Positions 22,967 to 33,572 of a DNA stretch of 64,000 bases are shown in pieces; the first letter of the stretch is position 1, and every line of letters starts with the position of its first letter. The stretch is from contig NC_016131.3 of NCBI RefSeq assembly GCF_000005505.3, positions 59,877,355 to 59,941,354 of the forward strand, in the 5' to 3' direction. The translations under genes were made by a program, and so were the position numbers. The notes under the pieces were generated by a model. It was not told the origin of the DNA. It did not search any database and worked only from the letters and a program-made list of their open reading frames with translations. Source of the stretch: Brachypodium distachyon. Taxonomy: Eukaryota > Streptophyta > Magnoliopsida > Poales > Poaceae.

Positions 22967-25900
22967 ATGGCGCCTCCCACCACTAGGAAGGGAAAAGAGG
23001 GGGAGGCCCCCAGGCAAGCGGCAGCCGGCAGAAGCGAGGCGGCCGCCAAGGCCGCCGCCGACAAAGACCAGAAGAAGCGGGAGATGAGGGCCTCGCAAGC
23101 CTTCTACCGACCGGGCTACAATGGCGAGGCGCTGGCCAAGATCCAGCACGCCGTCGCTTCCCGGTTCAACGAGCACGGGGAGACCCACATCCTCCCCGCG
23201 GGCGCCGAGCACCAGGACAATGACTTCCGGGTGTTCGGGCGCTTCCTCCTCACCGGGCTAGTGCCGCCGTTCTCGTTGTTTCTCCACGCGCTGATGGAGT
23301 CGTACCAGCTGCGGGTGGCGCAACTTCACCCCACGTCGCTCTTCCTCCTCGCCACCTTCCAATTCCTCTGCGAAGCGTTCGTAGGGGTGATGCCGTCGGT
23401 GGCGCTCTTCCGCCACTACTTCTACCCCTGGATCGACAACGCGAACACGATGTCGTCGGGGGTGGTTTTCCACGCCCGCGACCGGATGAAATCTGAGTTC
23501 ATCGTCCGGTCGGAGAAGAAGATCGAGAAGGAGTCGCGCGGGGACTGGTGCTGGGTCCGCGTAGAAGACCCCGATGAATTCATCCTCCCGCCCACCGAGT
23601 TGCCGCAACCCCACGCGGCTGCCGGCTGGCGGGACCGGTACCACCGCGACGCTGATCTCCTCCCCATCGTGGAGAAGATCAAGGCTCGGCGTCTAGCGGG
23701 GCTTACCAACGTCGACGTGGCGCGTACCTTCATCACCCGGCCCGCGTTGATGTACACGGGTTCCGGGGACAGGACACGCCTCCACCGCGAAGGCGTGGAT
23801 TCGGAATCCCTCCAGGTGTGGGTGAGGGGGATCTCCGGCGAGGACCTCCCCGCAACGGGGTTCTCGCCGAGGGTCATTTCCCTCCATGCCGGTGTCACGG
23901 GGCTCAACGACATCGTCGCTGCCTTCCGGCCCTGCAACAAGTGGGGATTGATGGACGATACCCCCACTCGGGCCCCGCGTGCTCCCCCGCCAGCACCTCG
24001 CAGAAGCAGGTGCTTGAGGAGAGCGAGGGCGAGTCAGAGATCAGCTGGCCCTCCCTCCAGTCTCTGGATGACGAGGCGGGCCAGCCTGCGGCGTTCCAGG
24101 CGGTCGTTCCTGTGGACGATGAGGACACTGATGACGCGCCCCTGATCGTGCGGAGATCAAGGGCGTACGCAGCGGCCGCGGCTACTGCCACGGCGGCTGC
24201 GGCGGTATCTTCCCCAGCGGCGGCAGCCACCCTAGGGACGTCCGTCGGCAGCTCCGTGGTGACCACAACCGCTGTGGTCTCCGGGGCCACGGCGGCGACC
24301 ACCCCGGTGACAACCGCCAGCGGCCCGGCGGCGGCAGCCTCCTCGTCAACTCCCGCGACGCCACGACACCCCCACGGGCACCCACGGCGCTGCCCGCTCG
24401 GGGGTCACGGCAACCCCACAGGCACCCACGGTGCCGCCCGCTCGGGGGGTCTTCCGGGGTTTCGCGCTCCGGCGCAACCCCCCAAGAACCGTCTGGCCGG
24501 CGAGCGCCAGCAAGAGGGGGAGGGGCGACTCCCTGCCCGCCGTGCCGAACAAGAAGGCGCGCGGACGCCGGCAGCGCTGCCGACCCCGGCGTCACTGGGG
24601 CCAGTGGCGCCGCAATCGCACCCGTCGGCGGCCCAACTCCAACGGAGGTGGTGCCGGCAACAGGTACGGCTCCATCCTGTCTCCTTTGCTGCATTTTCGA
24701 TTGTTAGTTAATCACACAACCGTACCTTCACTTTTCCGTAGGTGATACTTTGCCTGCGGCAAGCCTCTCGGAAGCTCCCGTCAGGACGGATGAGGTGGGG
24801 GAAGCTCCCCCCGCAAGTCCAACGGCCTTGCAAAGTAACCACTCTGATCCCTTTCCTCTCGCTTTTGGCTACTCTTTCGCTCGTCGATTCTCACACTTCT
24901 TGTTGCTGCAGGCCCAAGCGCGCCCGCACCAGGAGCGGGCGCTACCGTGGTTGATCTCGACTCCGATGTCGAGGTCACGGGGGCAGCGGAGGAGCCGACA
25001 TCGGCTCCCGCACCAAGCCCTACCGCGCCGGCCACGGCGGCAGCGGTGACCACCGCCACCGCCGGGACGGCGCCTGGCGACGTGCCGGCAGCCGCGGACG
25101 CAGCTGGCATGGATTCGCCTGCCGCCCAGCAGGAGACGGCTCCTTCCGGGGGCACGGTGGCTTCTCCAGCCCGGAGTCCCCAGCTGCGGGTGAAGGGGAG
25201 GTTGCCGGGGAAGGGCGACAGGATGCCCCAGAGCAAGCAGACGGGCTTCGTCGTCATCGGCCGCCTCCTCCAACACCGACCTCGGCACCCTTGCCGGGGT
25301 GGCTTGGAATCCCATCACCTTGGATCCGAGCGTCTTCGAGCGAGGACACCGGTTCCTGGACGCCGTCAAGGACCAGCAACTGGCCTTCGTCACCTCTTTC
25401 AACGAGGTGAGGGAGCACCACGCCATCGCCAAGAGCCAACTTGGCGAGGTGCGGGAAGCTGTGGAGAAGGAGCGACAAGAGCTCTCACGGCTGCGCGAGC
25501 AGACGCGCCTAGCCAGAGAGGAGGCGCGCCTTGCCCAGGAAGCCCTGGAGGGCGCCGAGGAACCGGTCGTCCTAGAGGCTGAGCTCTACCGGTGACTGGA
25601 GGCTCAGCGCGCCGAGCTTCAGGGGGCGCTGGACTCGCTGGCAGTGACCCTTGAGGAAACCAAGAAGGAGCACGCTGGGGTGCTCGCGGCAGCCCAGGCC
25701 TGGCTGGACGAGAAGAGCGATATGATCGCCAATTACCGCGGCGAGATCCAGGGCCTGCGCGTCAAGCTGGGGGTGCAGGTCCAGGCCACTGAGAGCACGG
25801 TGAAGCAGCGGCCCGGCATGAGATCTAGCTCGGCTCTGCCAAGGACAGAGCGGCCCGGTTCTAGACCGAGCTGGCCACTGCCCGGGAGGAGCTTGCCAAG

Positions 25901-26431
25901 GCCGGCAAAGACATCGCGGTCAAGACCGCGGAGCTTGCAGCGCTGGAGAGCAACCTCCGCAAGGCCAAAAAGGCCGCGCATGATGCCCGGTTCCACCATG
26001 ACACGCTGATCGGGCAGCGGCATATAGAGACCGAGAAGCTGCTCAAGATCGCCCAGGCGTTGCGCGATTTGCTGCCCCGGTTCGAGCTGCAGGCCGCGGC
26101 GGTGGACGGCACGGACGTCTCAACGCTGATCCCCTTCTTCTCCGACCTGGTGGAGAAGCTCGGGGCGCTCAACGTCTGGACCACCCAGTACGGCGCCAAC
26201 GAGGTTGCCAACTGCGCCCGGGAGGTTGCCGGGACGATCCTCCCGAGGATACACCTCCGGGACCCGGAGTTCCCCTTCGAGACGCTGTGGGACGCCTAGT
26301 CGGACAGCGAAGATGAGCCCACCCACACCCAAGCGGTGCGCGGGTTCGTCGACGAGGTGGTCGAGCGGATGCAGCAGAAGCCGGACCCAGAGCCGTCCCC
26401 GGAGCCCCCGGAGGAAGATGTCGGCAACTAG
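22967..26431 (+). pseudogene. Antisense ORF of the gypsy element (Transposase_28-type), spliced, decayed
   Basis: It starts at an ATG in a good plant context (CCCCATGGCG). Residues 87-155 (GRFLLTGLVPPFSLFLHAL ... FLCEAFVGVMPSVALFRHYF) match the domain called putative gypsy-type transposon/Transposase_28. An Ala/Pro/Thr-rich middle follows, then a long coiled coil (about 25380-26040, heptad-like, with EEARLAQEALEGAEE) and an acidic tail ending at a stop at 26429-26431. Two canonical introns, 24664-24741 and 24835-24911, keep one frame open across three exons (GDTLPAASLSEAPV ... VVDLDSDVEVTG). Damage includes frameshifts near 23955 and 24555 and stops near 25592 and 26297. The function of this protein class is unknown. 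Confidence 0.78.
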
Positions 26432-27283
26432 TTGCCGCAGCCCCCAGCCGTCCTTGTTGTTTTCCGGTGTATCTTCTTTTTTTTTTGCCCTGCAATTGTG
26501 GCGCTTGGCGCCGTTTGAACAATTACATTCCCATTAGCTCTTGTAATCATTCGCTACTTAATTAAGCTTTTCAGTTCTACTTAATGTTTGCTTCTTGTTC
26601 CCGGGGCTGCCTCGCGGGGCGGCTCCCTTAGCCTTTGCGTGTTGTGCCTTGTGTTGCCGGGGACTCGCGCGCCTTACGCTTGATTGGACTAGGGACCCGG
26701 GAAGGACCCGCAGTGCCGACCTGGGGTCAAGCGGTAGCGGCGAGCCACTCCACTTGCGGGGTAACTACTCCAAGCCATGCCCTCCCGGGACGGACCCAGG
26801 AGCCACATGGGGAGCGCACTTCCCCCGCAAGCGTCCTCCTAACACTCCGGCCACGCGCAGTTTTTGGGGCCACACTTGACGAAGCAGCGTTCAGTTATGT
26901 TCGGTTCTCAAGGATTTTATCGTTCAGGTTCAAGCACTTAGCTTCTCGTTCAGTCTCGTGCTCAGGATGCTTGCCGGATATGTGCGCCTGGCACGTTTCC
27001 CTGGAGAGAGTCCGCTGGAGGGATGTGGTGGAGACGCCGTGGCAGGATCGCCGCTGGCGACAAGCGCCGACGACGATGCTCCCACCGCGCCTCCACAACA
27101 GCCCTCGCCTTTGAAAAGAATCCCTTGCTTCCGGGGGAACCTGTCCCGAGGGGTGCGGCGGGGACGTCGTGACTTCCTCGCCGCCGTCAGCGAATGCGGG
27201 TGGCGAGGACGCCACGGCGTCCCCGTAGCAGCGATTGAGGAAAAAGCTGCTTGAGGGACGTAGCAGGGACGCGGCAGGGGCAC

Positions 27284-27565
27284 TGCAGTAGTGCACCCGT
27301 TGGCGCCGGGCGCCGATGGAATGCACCACCACAGTGCCTCCGCGGCAGCCCTCGCCCCGGAGCCGCTCGCTAGAGGAGACGTAGCAAGGGCACGGCGGCA
27401 GTGCACCCGTCGGCGTGGAGCGCAGATGGCATGCACTACCACCGTGTCTCTGCGACGCCTCTCGGAGTGGGCTCGGTGGGGGATGCGGCAAGGGCGCGAT
27501 GGCAGTGCACCCGTCGGCGCTGAGCGCTGATGGCATGCACTACCGTCGTGCCTCTGCGGCACCGC
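27284..27565. repeat. Tandem repeat, unit about 104-110 bp, three copies
   Basis: The phrase GTGCACCCGTYGGCG recurs at 27291, 27401 and 27505, each followed by GATGGMATGCAC and TGCCTCYGCG-like sequence. A more diverged copy may lie near 27010-27120. It lies in the 3' region of the gypsy element between the antisense gene and integrase. Confidence 0.75.
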
Positions 27566-28057
27566 CCGCCTTCATAACCTCTTCTTTGGCTTCGCTCTGA
27601 GCCATTCCATGGCTGGGGCGCACTTTTTATAGGCGCGGGGGAAGGGCTTGCCACCGCGTGCGACGGATCAGCACAGCACTCGTGGCACCCCTCCCCTTGA
27701 AGTGCGGTACAGTCTTTGCCACTCCGCATGCCAAGTTGCTGTGGCACACGTGGCGGCCTCCTCCTGGGTCAAGAGCCTCGAAGTGCGGCGAGTCCCTGGT
27801 GGTGCGGTCGCTCCGCACCACAAGGCGGTGCTATATGCCATGACCCGTGGGCGGCCCACGGGTATTACAGTGCGCAAGATTTCACTTTCCCTGCACGTTA
27901 GATTCTTACCAGGTCCGAGGTGCTGCAATTTTTTTTTGAAATTCACGAAAAATACAAAGCAACACGGGCAATCTCCTGCCTCCCAGCCCTCGGGCACGGA
28001 AGGGTCGATGGCAAACTTGGATGTGAGCATTTTATTTCCCAGACGCAGCAACTGCGT

Positions 28058-28214
28058 GGTTCACATTGCAGGGAGCCCGGCAACTACACGCCTTGTGATG
28101 CACGTTGCGGGAAGACCGGCAACTGCATGTCTCGTGATGCACGTCGCGGGAAGCCCGGCAACGGCATGTCCTGTGATGCACGCTGCGGGAAGCCCGGCAA
28201 CTGCATGTCCCGTG
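28058..28214. repeat. 39-bp tandem repeat, four copies
   Basis: The unit begins GATGCACGTTGCGGGAAG, with starts at 28097, 28136 and 28175 (exact 39-bp period) plus a diverged first copy from 28058. As 39 is a multiple of three, one frame encodes a 13-residue repeat, but no gene start supports translation. Confidence 0.85.
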
Positions 28215-28480
28215 CCGGAGCGATCTGGCAACGGGTTTGTGTTTTCAAGGCTCCAGCAGCCCCCTACTCTCAACCAAGTATGAAAAGACACTTCTATGCA
28301 CCCAAAGCAAGAGCCAGAAGGAGGAAAATCATGCAAATAAACAAGGCAATCTTAAAATTCAGTGAAGAAACACTTATCTTTATTCACAATAACTAGTGGT
28401 TTACACACGGGGGTTGCCCGGCTACACTAGTCCGAGAGGTATGCATCGGCGGCATCACATGAGGGTCGGGCTCCGCCGCT

Positions 28481-29880
28481 TCACGGGTAGAACTTGCGCA
28501 AGTGCTCAATATTCCAGTTATTTTGCACCGGCAAGCCCTCTTCGGTTTCCAGCCGGAGAGCCCCCGGTCTGGTTAACTGTACTACCCGGAAGGGGCCCTC
28601 CCATTTCGTAGTCAACTTGTTCCCGGCCTTCGTTCCTTGTATCCGGCGCAGGACAAGGTCTCCGTTCTCGAGCCCCCGGGGACGGACTCGCCTGTCGTGA
28701 TTACGACGGAGTCCCTGCTGGTAGCGGGCGGCCCGCACAGCAGCCCGACATCGAAGCTCTTCGATGAAGTTCAGATCGTCGACCCTTTGCTCGTGTTGGC
28801 TGGAGTTGCCGTACGCACGTACTCGGGGAGATCCGTGCTTGAGCTCGAGGGGCAGCACCGCTTCTGCCCCGAAGACAAGGGCGAAAGGGGTTTCGCCCGT
28901 TGCCCGACTAGGTGTGGTCCTGATCGACCACAGCACGGGCTGGAGTTCTTCAACCCAGTTTTTCCCGTGGCCTTTGAGCTTGTCAAAGGTTCTCGTCTTG
29001 AGCCCCCGCAGCACTTCTGCGTTGGCTCGCTCCGCCTGCCCGTTACTCCTTGGATGAGCAACGGACGTGAAGTAACATTCGGTGCCCATGCCTCGCAGTA
29101 GGCCTGAAATACTGCGCTCGTGTATTGCGTGCCGTTGTCGGTGATGATGCCGTTAGGCACACCAAACCGACACACAATGTTTTTGAAAAACTTGATGGCC
29201 GCCTGGGCGGTCACCTTCCGCACTGGTTCCACTTCCACCCACTTGGAGAACTTGTCGATGGCCACGAACAGATATTCGTAACCGTCAACTGCTCTCGGTA
29301 GCTTACCGATGATGTCCAGCCCCCAGACCACGAACGGCCACGAGGAGGGGATGACATGTAGGGCCTGCGCCGGCTGGTTGCTCTTCTTCAAATGGAACTG
29401 GCACGCTTCGCATGTCTTCACCAGCCGCTCCGCGTCGGCCAGGGCCGTGGGCCAGTTAAAACCGTGCCGAAACGCCTTGCCGGCCAACGCCCGGGAGGCC
29501 ACATGGTGGGAGCATGTGCCTCGATGTATCTCTTCTAACAACGCGCGCCCTTCGTCTTGCGGCACACAGATGAGCTTGACCCCATTTGCACGCCTGCGGT
29601 AGAGGTTCCCGTCCACCACGGCGTACATTTTGGCTTGCCGGGCCACTCGTTCTACGGTGGCGTCGTCTTCCAGGAGAGCCCCCTCCTTCAGGTAGCGGGC
29701 TATTTCCATCGCCCAGGGAGGGGTCTCCCTGCCAACGCATGCTGCCATGACGGCGGCATGGACCCCTGCTATTGTGGGGTTTCCTTCGGTTGCCGGGGGG
29801 CTTCCCCGGCAATCGGCTTGGGGGCGACTGAAAGAGCCGCTTGCTTTTGGCAGAACACCCCTGCCGGGGGCTTCCGGCAC
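28481..29880 (-). pseudogene. Gypsy integrase, frameshifted
   Basis: Minus-strand zinc-binding region HRGTCSHHVASRAL ... CEACQFHLKKSNQP (HHCC type), then the catalytic core with GLDIIGKL (first Asp) and TDNGTQYTS (second Asp). After a frameshift near 29090 the frame continues with SVAHPRSNGQAERANAEVL (third acidic residue, in the Glu position) and a C-terminal region ending EHLRKFYP and a stop at 28481. All catalytic acidic residues are visible, but the shift between the second and third breaks the protein. It would insert the element's cDNA. Confidence 0.88.
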
Positions 29881-31097
29881 TCTGCTGCCATCTTGGACAG
29901 CTCGTCAGCCGCGAAGTTGTTCTTCCGCTTGACGTGCTCGAACCGCATGCCCTTGAACTTGCGTTCTAGCTTGCGGACTTCCTCCACGTACGGTGCCATC
30001 TGCGGGCAGTCGTAGTCCTTGTTCACCTGGTTGATCACGAGCTGGGAGTCCCCGCGAACAATCAGGCGCTTGATGTCGAGGGCGATCGCTGCCCGTAACC
30101 CGGGGAGCAAACCCTCGTACTCTGCCGTGTTGTTGGTGGAGTTCGGGAAATCGAGTTGGACGGCGAACCTTAGCTGGTTCCCCGTTGGTGACTCGATGAT
30201 GACCCCGGCGCTAGCTCCTTGGAGACTGAACGCGCCGTCGAAGTAGAGGACCCAGTGGACTTCGTCCAGCTTGCCGGGCAGGCTGGTCTCCAGCTCCTCC
30301 TCTTCTACGCTCGTCAACGTCCACTCCGCGACGAAGTCCGCCAGGGCCGCACTCTTGATGCTCTTGGAGTTGGTGAAGTGCAGAGCGAACTCTGATAGCT
30401 CCATCCTCCATTCGGCCACTCTTCCGGTGGCTTCACGGTTGGTGAGGGCTCGCTCAAGCCAAAACCCCGACACCACCGTGACGCGATGCGCCTGGAAGTA
30501 GTGGCGCAGCTTGCGGGACGCAAGGAGAATCCCCAAGAGGAGCTTCTGTACTTGCGGGTACCTCGTTCGGGCGTCGCGCAACACTGTACTGACGAAGTAC
30601 ACTGGGTGCTGCACCAGCCGCTTGCGCGGTGCCGGAGTTGCTGGCTCGGGGGTGGTCCCTAAGTCCGAGGCGGTTGCTGGGGGCCGTTCAGCCCCCTGCC
30701 CCGCAGCCTCAGTCCCCGGAACGTCTTCCTCCCTCTCGGCAACCAGCATCGAGCTGACCACCTGGTCAGTCGCTGCTAGATAGAGTAGCAGCGGCTCGCC
30801 GGCTTGGGGGCGACGAGGACGGGCGGCGACCTCAGGTACTGCTTGAGTTCCCGAAACGCCGCTTCGGCCTCTGGACCCTTCTTCTTCATTACCTTGAAGA
30901 AAGGCAGGGCGCGTTCGCCTAGCCTTGAGATGAAGCGGCCCAACGCGGCAACGCAACCGTTGAGGCGCTGGACATCCTTCACCTTGTGGGGAGCCTCCAT
31001 CTTTTCGATAGCCTCTATCTTCAGCGGGTTGGCTTGTATCCCCCTGTGAAAAACCAAGAAACCCAGAAGCTAGCCCGAGTCCACACCGAAGGTGCAC
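29769..31097 (-). pseudogene. Gypsy RT connection and RNase H region
   Basis: One frame carries the segment after RT with [14 protein letters not shown] residues, then [16 protein letters not shown] (first RNase H Asp), [13 protein letters not shown] (Glu) and [12 protein letters not shown] (Asp), ending in AADELSKMA (last Asp). An overlapping frame (31057-30776) holds the true RT-RNase H connection, [16 protein letters not shown], so at least one frameshift lies between it and RNase H. RNase H would degrade RNA in the RNA-DNA hybrid during element replication. Confidence 0.85.
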
Positions 31098-32112
31098 TTC
31101 TCAGGGTTCAGCTTGAGTTTGATCCTACGGAGGTTACCAAATATTTCCCGCAGGTCATCAATCAGCGAGTCCCTGCAATTTGATTTGATGACGATGTCGT
31201 CCATGTAGGCCTCCACGTTCTGGCCTAGCTGGGGTCCCAAACATTCATGCAACGCGCGCTGAAATGTTGAGCCCGCGTTCTTCAACCCGAAAGGCATGCA
31301 CGTATAACAGTAGCAGCCAACCGGGGTGATGAACGCAGTTTTCTCCTCCTCTTTGACTGCCATCTTGATTTGATGGTAGCCGGAAAAAGCATCCAAAAAG
31401 CTTAGCAGATCGCAACCAGCAGTGGAATCAACTATTTGATCAACGCGGGGTACAGGGAAAGGATCCTTGGGACATGCACGGTTTAGATCAGTAAAATCTA
31501 CGCACATGCGAAGCTTGTTCCCTGCTTTAGGCGCTACTACAGGGTTAGCTAACCAAGTGGGGTACAGAACTTCCCTGATAGCCCTGGCAGCCTTGAGCTT
31601 GTCCACTTCTTGCCTGATCAAATCCTTTCGCTCTTGCGCCTGCCGGCAGACCTTCTGCTTGACGGGGCGGGCGTCTGGGCGCACCGCGAGTCGATGCTCA
31701 ATCACCTCCCTGGGGACTCCGGGAAGATCCGACAGCTCCCAAGCGAACACGTCGGAATTCTTCCGGAGGAAAGTGATGAGGGCGCTTTCCTATTCGGCAG
31801 TAAGGTTCGCACCGATGGTGACGGTGTGTTCCTTGTTGCCGGCTTGGAGGGGCAGCTTCTTCACCTTGGTGACCTCCTCCCGGAGCTTTTGGCCCTTGCC
31901 GGGGCACGAGCTCGAGCCTGCGCTTCCCCCGGCAAGCTCTTGCGGGGTAGCACGGGCCTTCTTCGTTGCCGGGCTGTCACCCGGCGAGCCTTCGTCTCCG
32001 GCAACGTCTTCATCGCCGGCGTCGGCTGCGGCGGCGGCCCTGACGACCTCGCCGACACACCAGCCTGTGTCCTTGAGATCGCACCTGACGGAGAGGACGC
32101 CGTACACAGAAG
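31070..32112 (-). pseudogene. Gypsy reverse transcriptase with in-frame stops
   Basis: Minus-strand RT motifs in order: PVVAPKAGNKLRMCVDFTDL, SFLDAFSGYHQIKM, CMPFGLKNAGSTFQRAL, and the catalytic VEAYMDDIVIKS. Stops interrupt the frame before FLRKNSDVFAWEL (near 31788) and just after KCTFGVDSG (31070). The YMDD site is intact. The upstream linker (32112-31790) is Ala/Asp/Gly rich and abuts the nested solo LTR. Confidence 0.9.
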
Positions 32113-32117
32113 GCATC
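32113..32117. repeat. Target site duplication GCATC of the nested solo LTR, left copy
   Basis: GCATC precedes the LTR start and is repeated at 33099-33103. Confidence 0.9.
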
Positions 32118-33098
32118 TGTCGCACCAGTGGCACCCGGGGTACCACCGCTGCGCGATGCGTGGGCCCCATTCCCGAGTTCCCGGAAAGGTCTCATCCCGG
32201 GAGCGTTTATGAGCTCCCCGGCAAGCTACCAGCCCAATGGGGCTAGCGGGGCTTCGGGGAATATTCCCGCCTGGGCACCTCCCGGGAAGCTGCTTCCCGG
32301 GTGCGTTGGGCCCGGGTGCTTTCCGGGGTCGACTTGCTGGGATTGGGGGTTCCTGGGCGCGTGCCCCCGTCTCGGGCGTGGGGCCCAGTGGACAGCGCCA
32401 CGCGGGCGCGTGGCGGGCGCGGGACGCGTGGTCCCACCAAGGCAACGAGTAAGGCGCACGGCTCAGTGAACGAGCCGACCGACGGGTAGTTACCTGTCCG
32501 ATCAAAGGAACAGTGGTTGTCTAATCCTACCCTAGGGTTTTAGGCCCCTAGCAGCAGAGGTGGCACCCATACACACCACCAGCTCACCGGGGGGAGTTGT
32601 ATGCCTCCCCGTTAGACACTTGTAACCCATGCACCGTAGCACCTGTGGCATCCCCTTGAGTATAAAAAGAGGACCCATGCCAACGGTCAGGGGGGTTGGA
32701 CAGTTGTTCGGTTCCACAAGTTCCATTCGCTGGCTCGTTAGATCGAGGATTAGTTGGCTCCAGTAGACAGCCAGCAGAGAGCAGCAAGGAGTACTTAGAC
32801 ATTGAGAGGAAGCCGGGGAACTTGCCCGGCGACTTGTAAACATTTGATCCACAATCAATATCAGCTCAGACAAGCAGGACGTAGGGTTTTACACCTCCGG
32901 GTGGCCCGAACCTGGGTAAAAAACGTGCGTGCATCTGTTCTTGGATTAGCGCGTACCCCTGGCACTTCGTCTCGCCAGCCCCGTAGGGTCTCATCGGCCG
33001 TGCCGGCGATCACCGGGTCTCCGCCCCAGACGCCCCTACCGAACCTAAAAGGGGGCCGTGGCCGCACGCCCCCGGTGTCGGAGCACCGAGCGACGACA
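32118..33098 (+). mobile_element. Solo LTR of the same family, nested in pol, opposite orientation
   Basis: A 981-bp LTR begins TGTCGCACCAGTGGCACC and ends GCGACGACA, flanked by perfect GCATC duplications. It is the inverse of the host element's LTRs, with its TATA box in CTTGAGTATAAAAAGAGG (about 32657-32674) on the plus strand. No internal region is present, so an inserted full element has lost its body by LTR-LTR recombination. It splits the host polyprotein between protease and RT; the host frame resumes on the other side. Confidence 0.94.
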
Positions 33099-33109
33099 GC
33101 ATCTTCATC

Positions 33110-33518
33110 ACGCCATAGGCGCAGTGGGTCGCCGCCATGAACTTGATCAGCGCAGGCCGACCGAGGATCCCGCTGTAAGGTAACGGAGTGTGCGCCACGT
33201 CGAACACTATGTGCTCGGTCCGAAACGCTTCCCGGGACCCGAAGGTCACCGGCAGCGTGATGCGCCCTAGGGGCGCACAATCCCGGGGTTCACCCCCCGG
33301 AACGGGTCGGTGGGCTTCAGCTGCTCTATCGGCAACTGGAGCTTCTCCACCAACCTGGCGGACAGGAGGTTAAGCCCCGCTCCGTTGTCCACCAGCACTT
33401 TGGTCACCGTCATGTTGCTGATGATCGGTGAGACCACGAAGGGTATGACCCCCGAACCCAGTTGCCGTGCTGGGTGATCGTCGGCGCTGAAGGTGATTGG
33501 CACATGCGACCACCTCAA
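33110..33518 (-). pseudogene. Gypsy aspartic protease region
   Basis: Minus-strand VLVDNGAGLNLLSARL has the active-site Asp (VDNGAG in place of the commoner DGGS-type loop). After it come a frameshift and the flap-to-C-terminal part with EHIVFDVAHTPLPYSGILG. The solo LTR insertion lies just beyond its 3' end. It would process the gag-pol polyprotein. Confidence 0.8.
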
Positions 33519-33572
33519 CGGCTGCTACGGCTCCGCGTCTGGCAACAGCGCGCACGTCGCGGGTGAAGCACT

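Noticed and set aside
26895..27562. Minus-strand ORFs of more than 200 residues beside the antisense gene
   Set aside because: They fall on the 104-110 bp tandem repeat and its GC-rich flank, and are open in several frames; no family resemblance.
28058..28214. CRISPR-like array
   Set aside because: The 39-bp units are contiguous without unique spacers and lie inside a plant retrotransposon.
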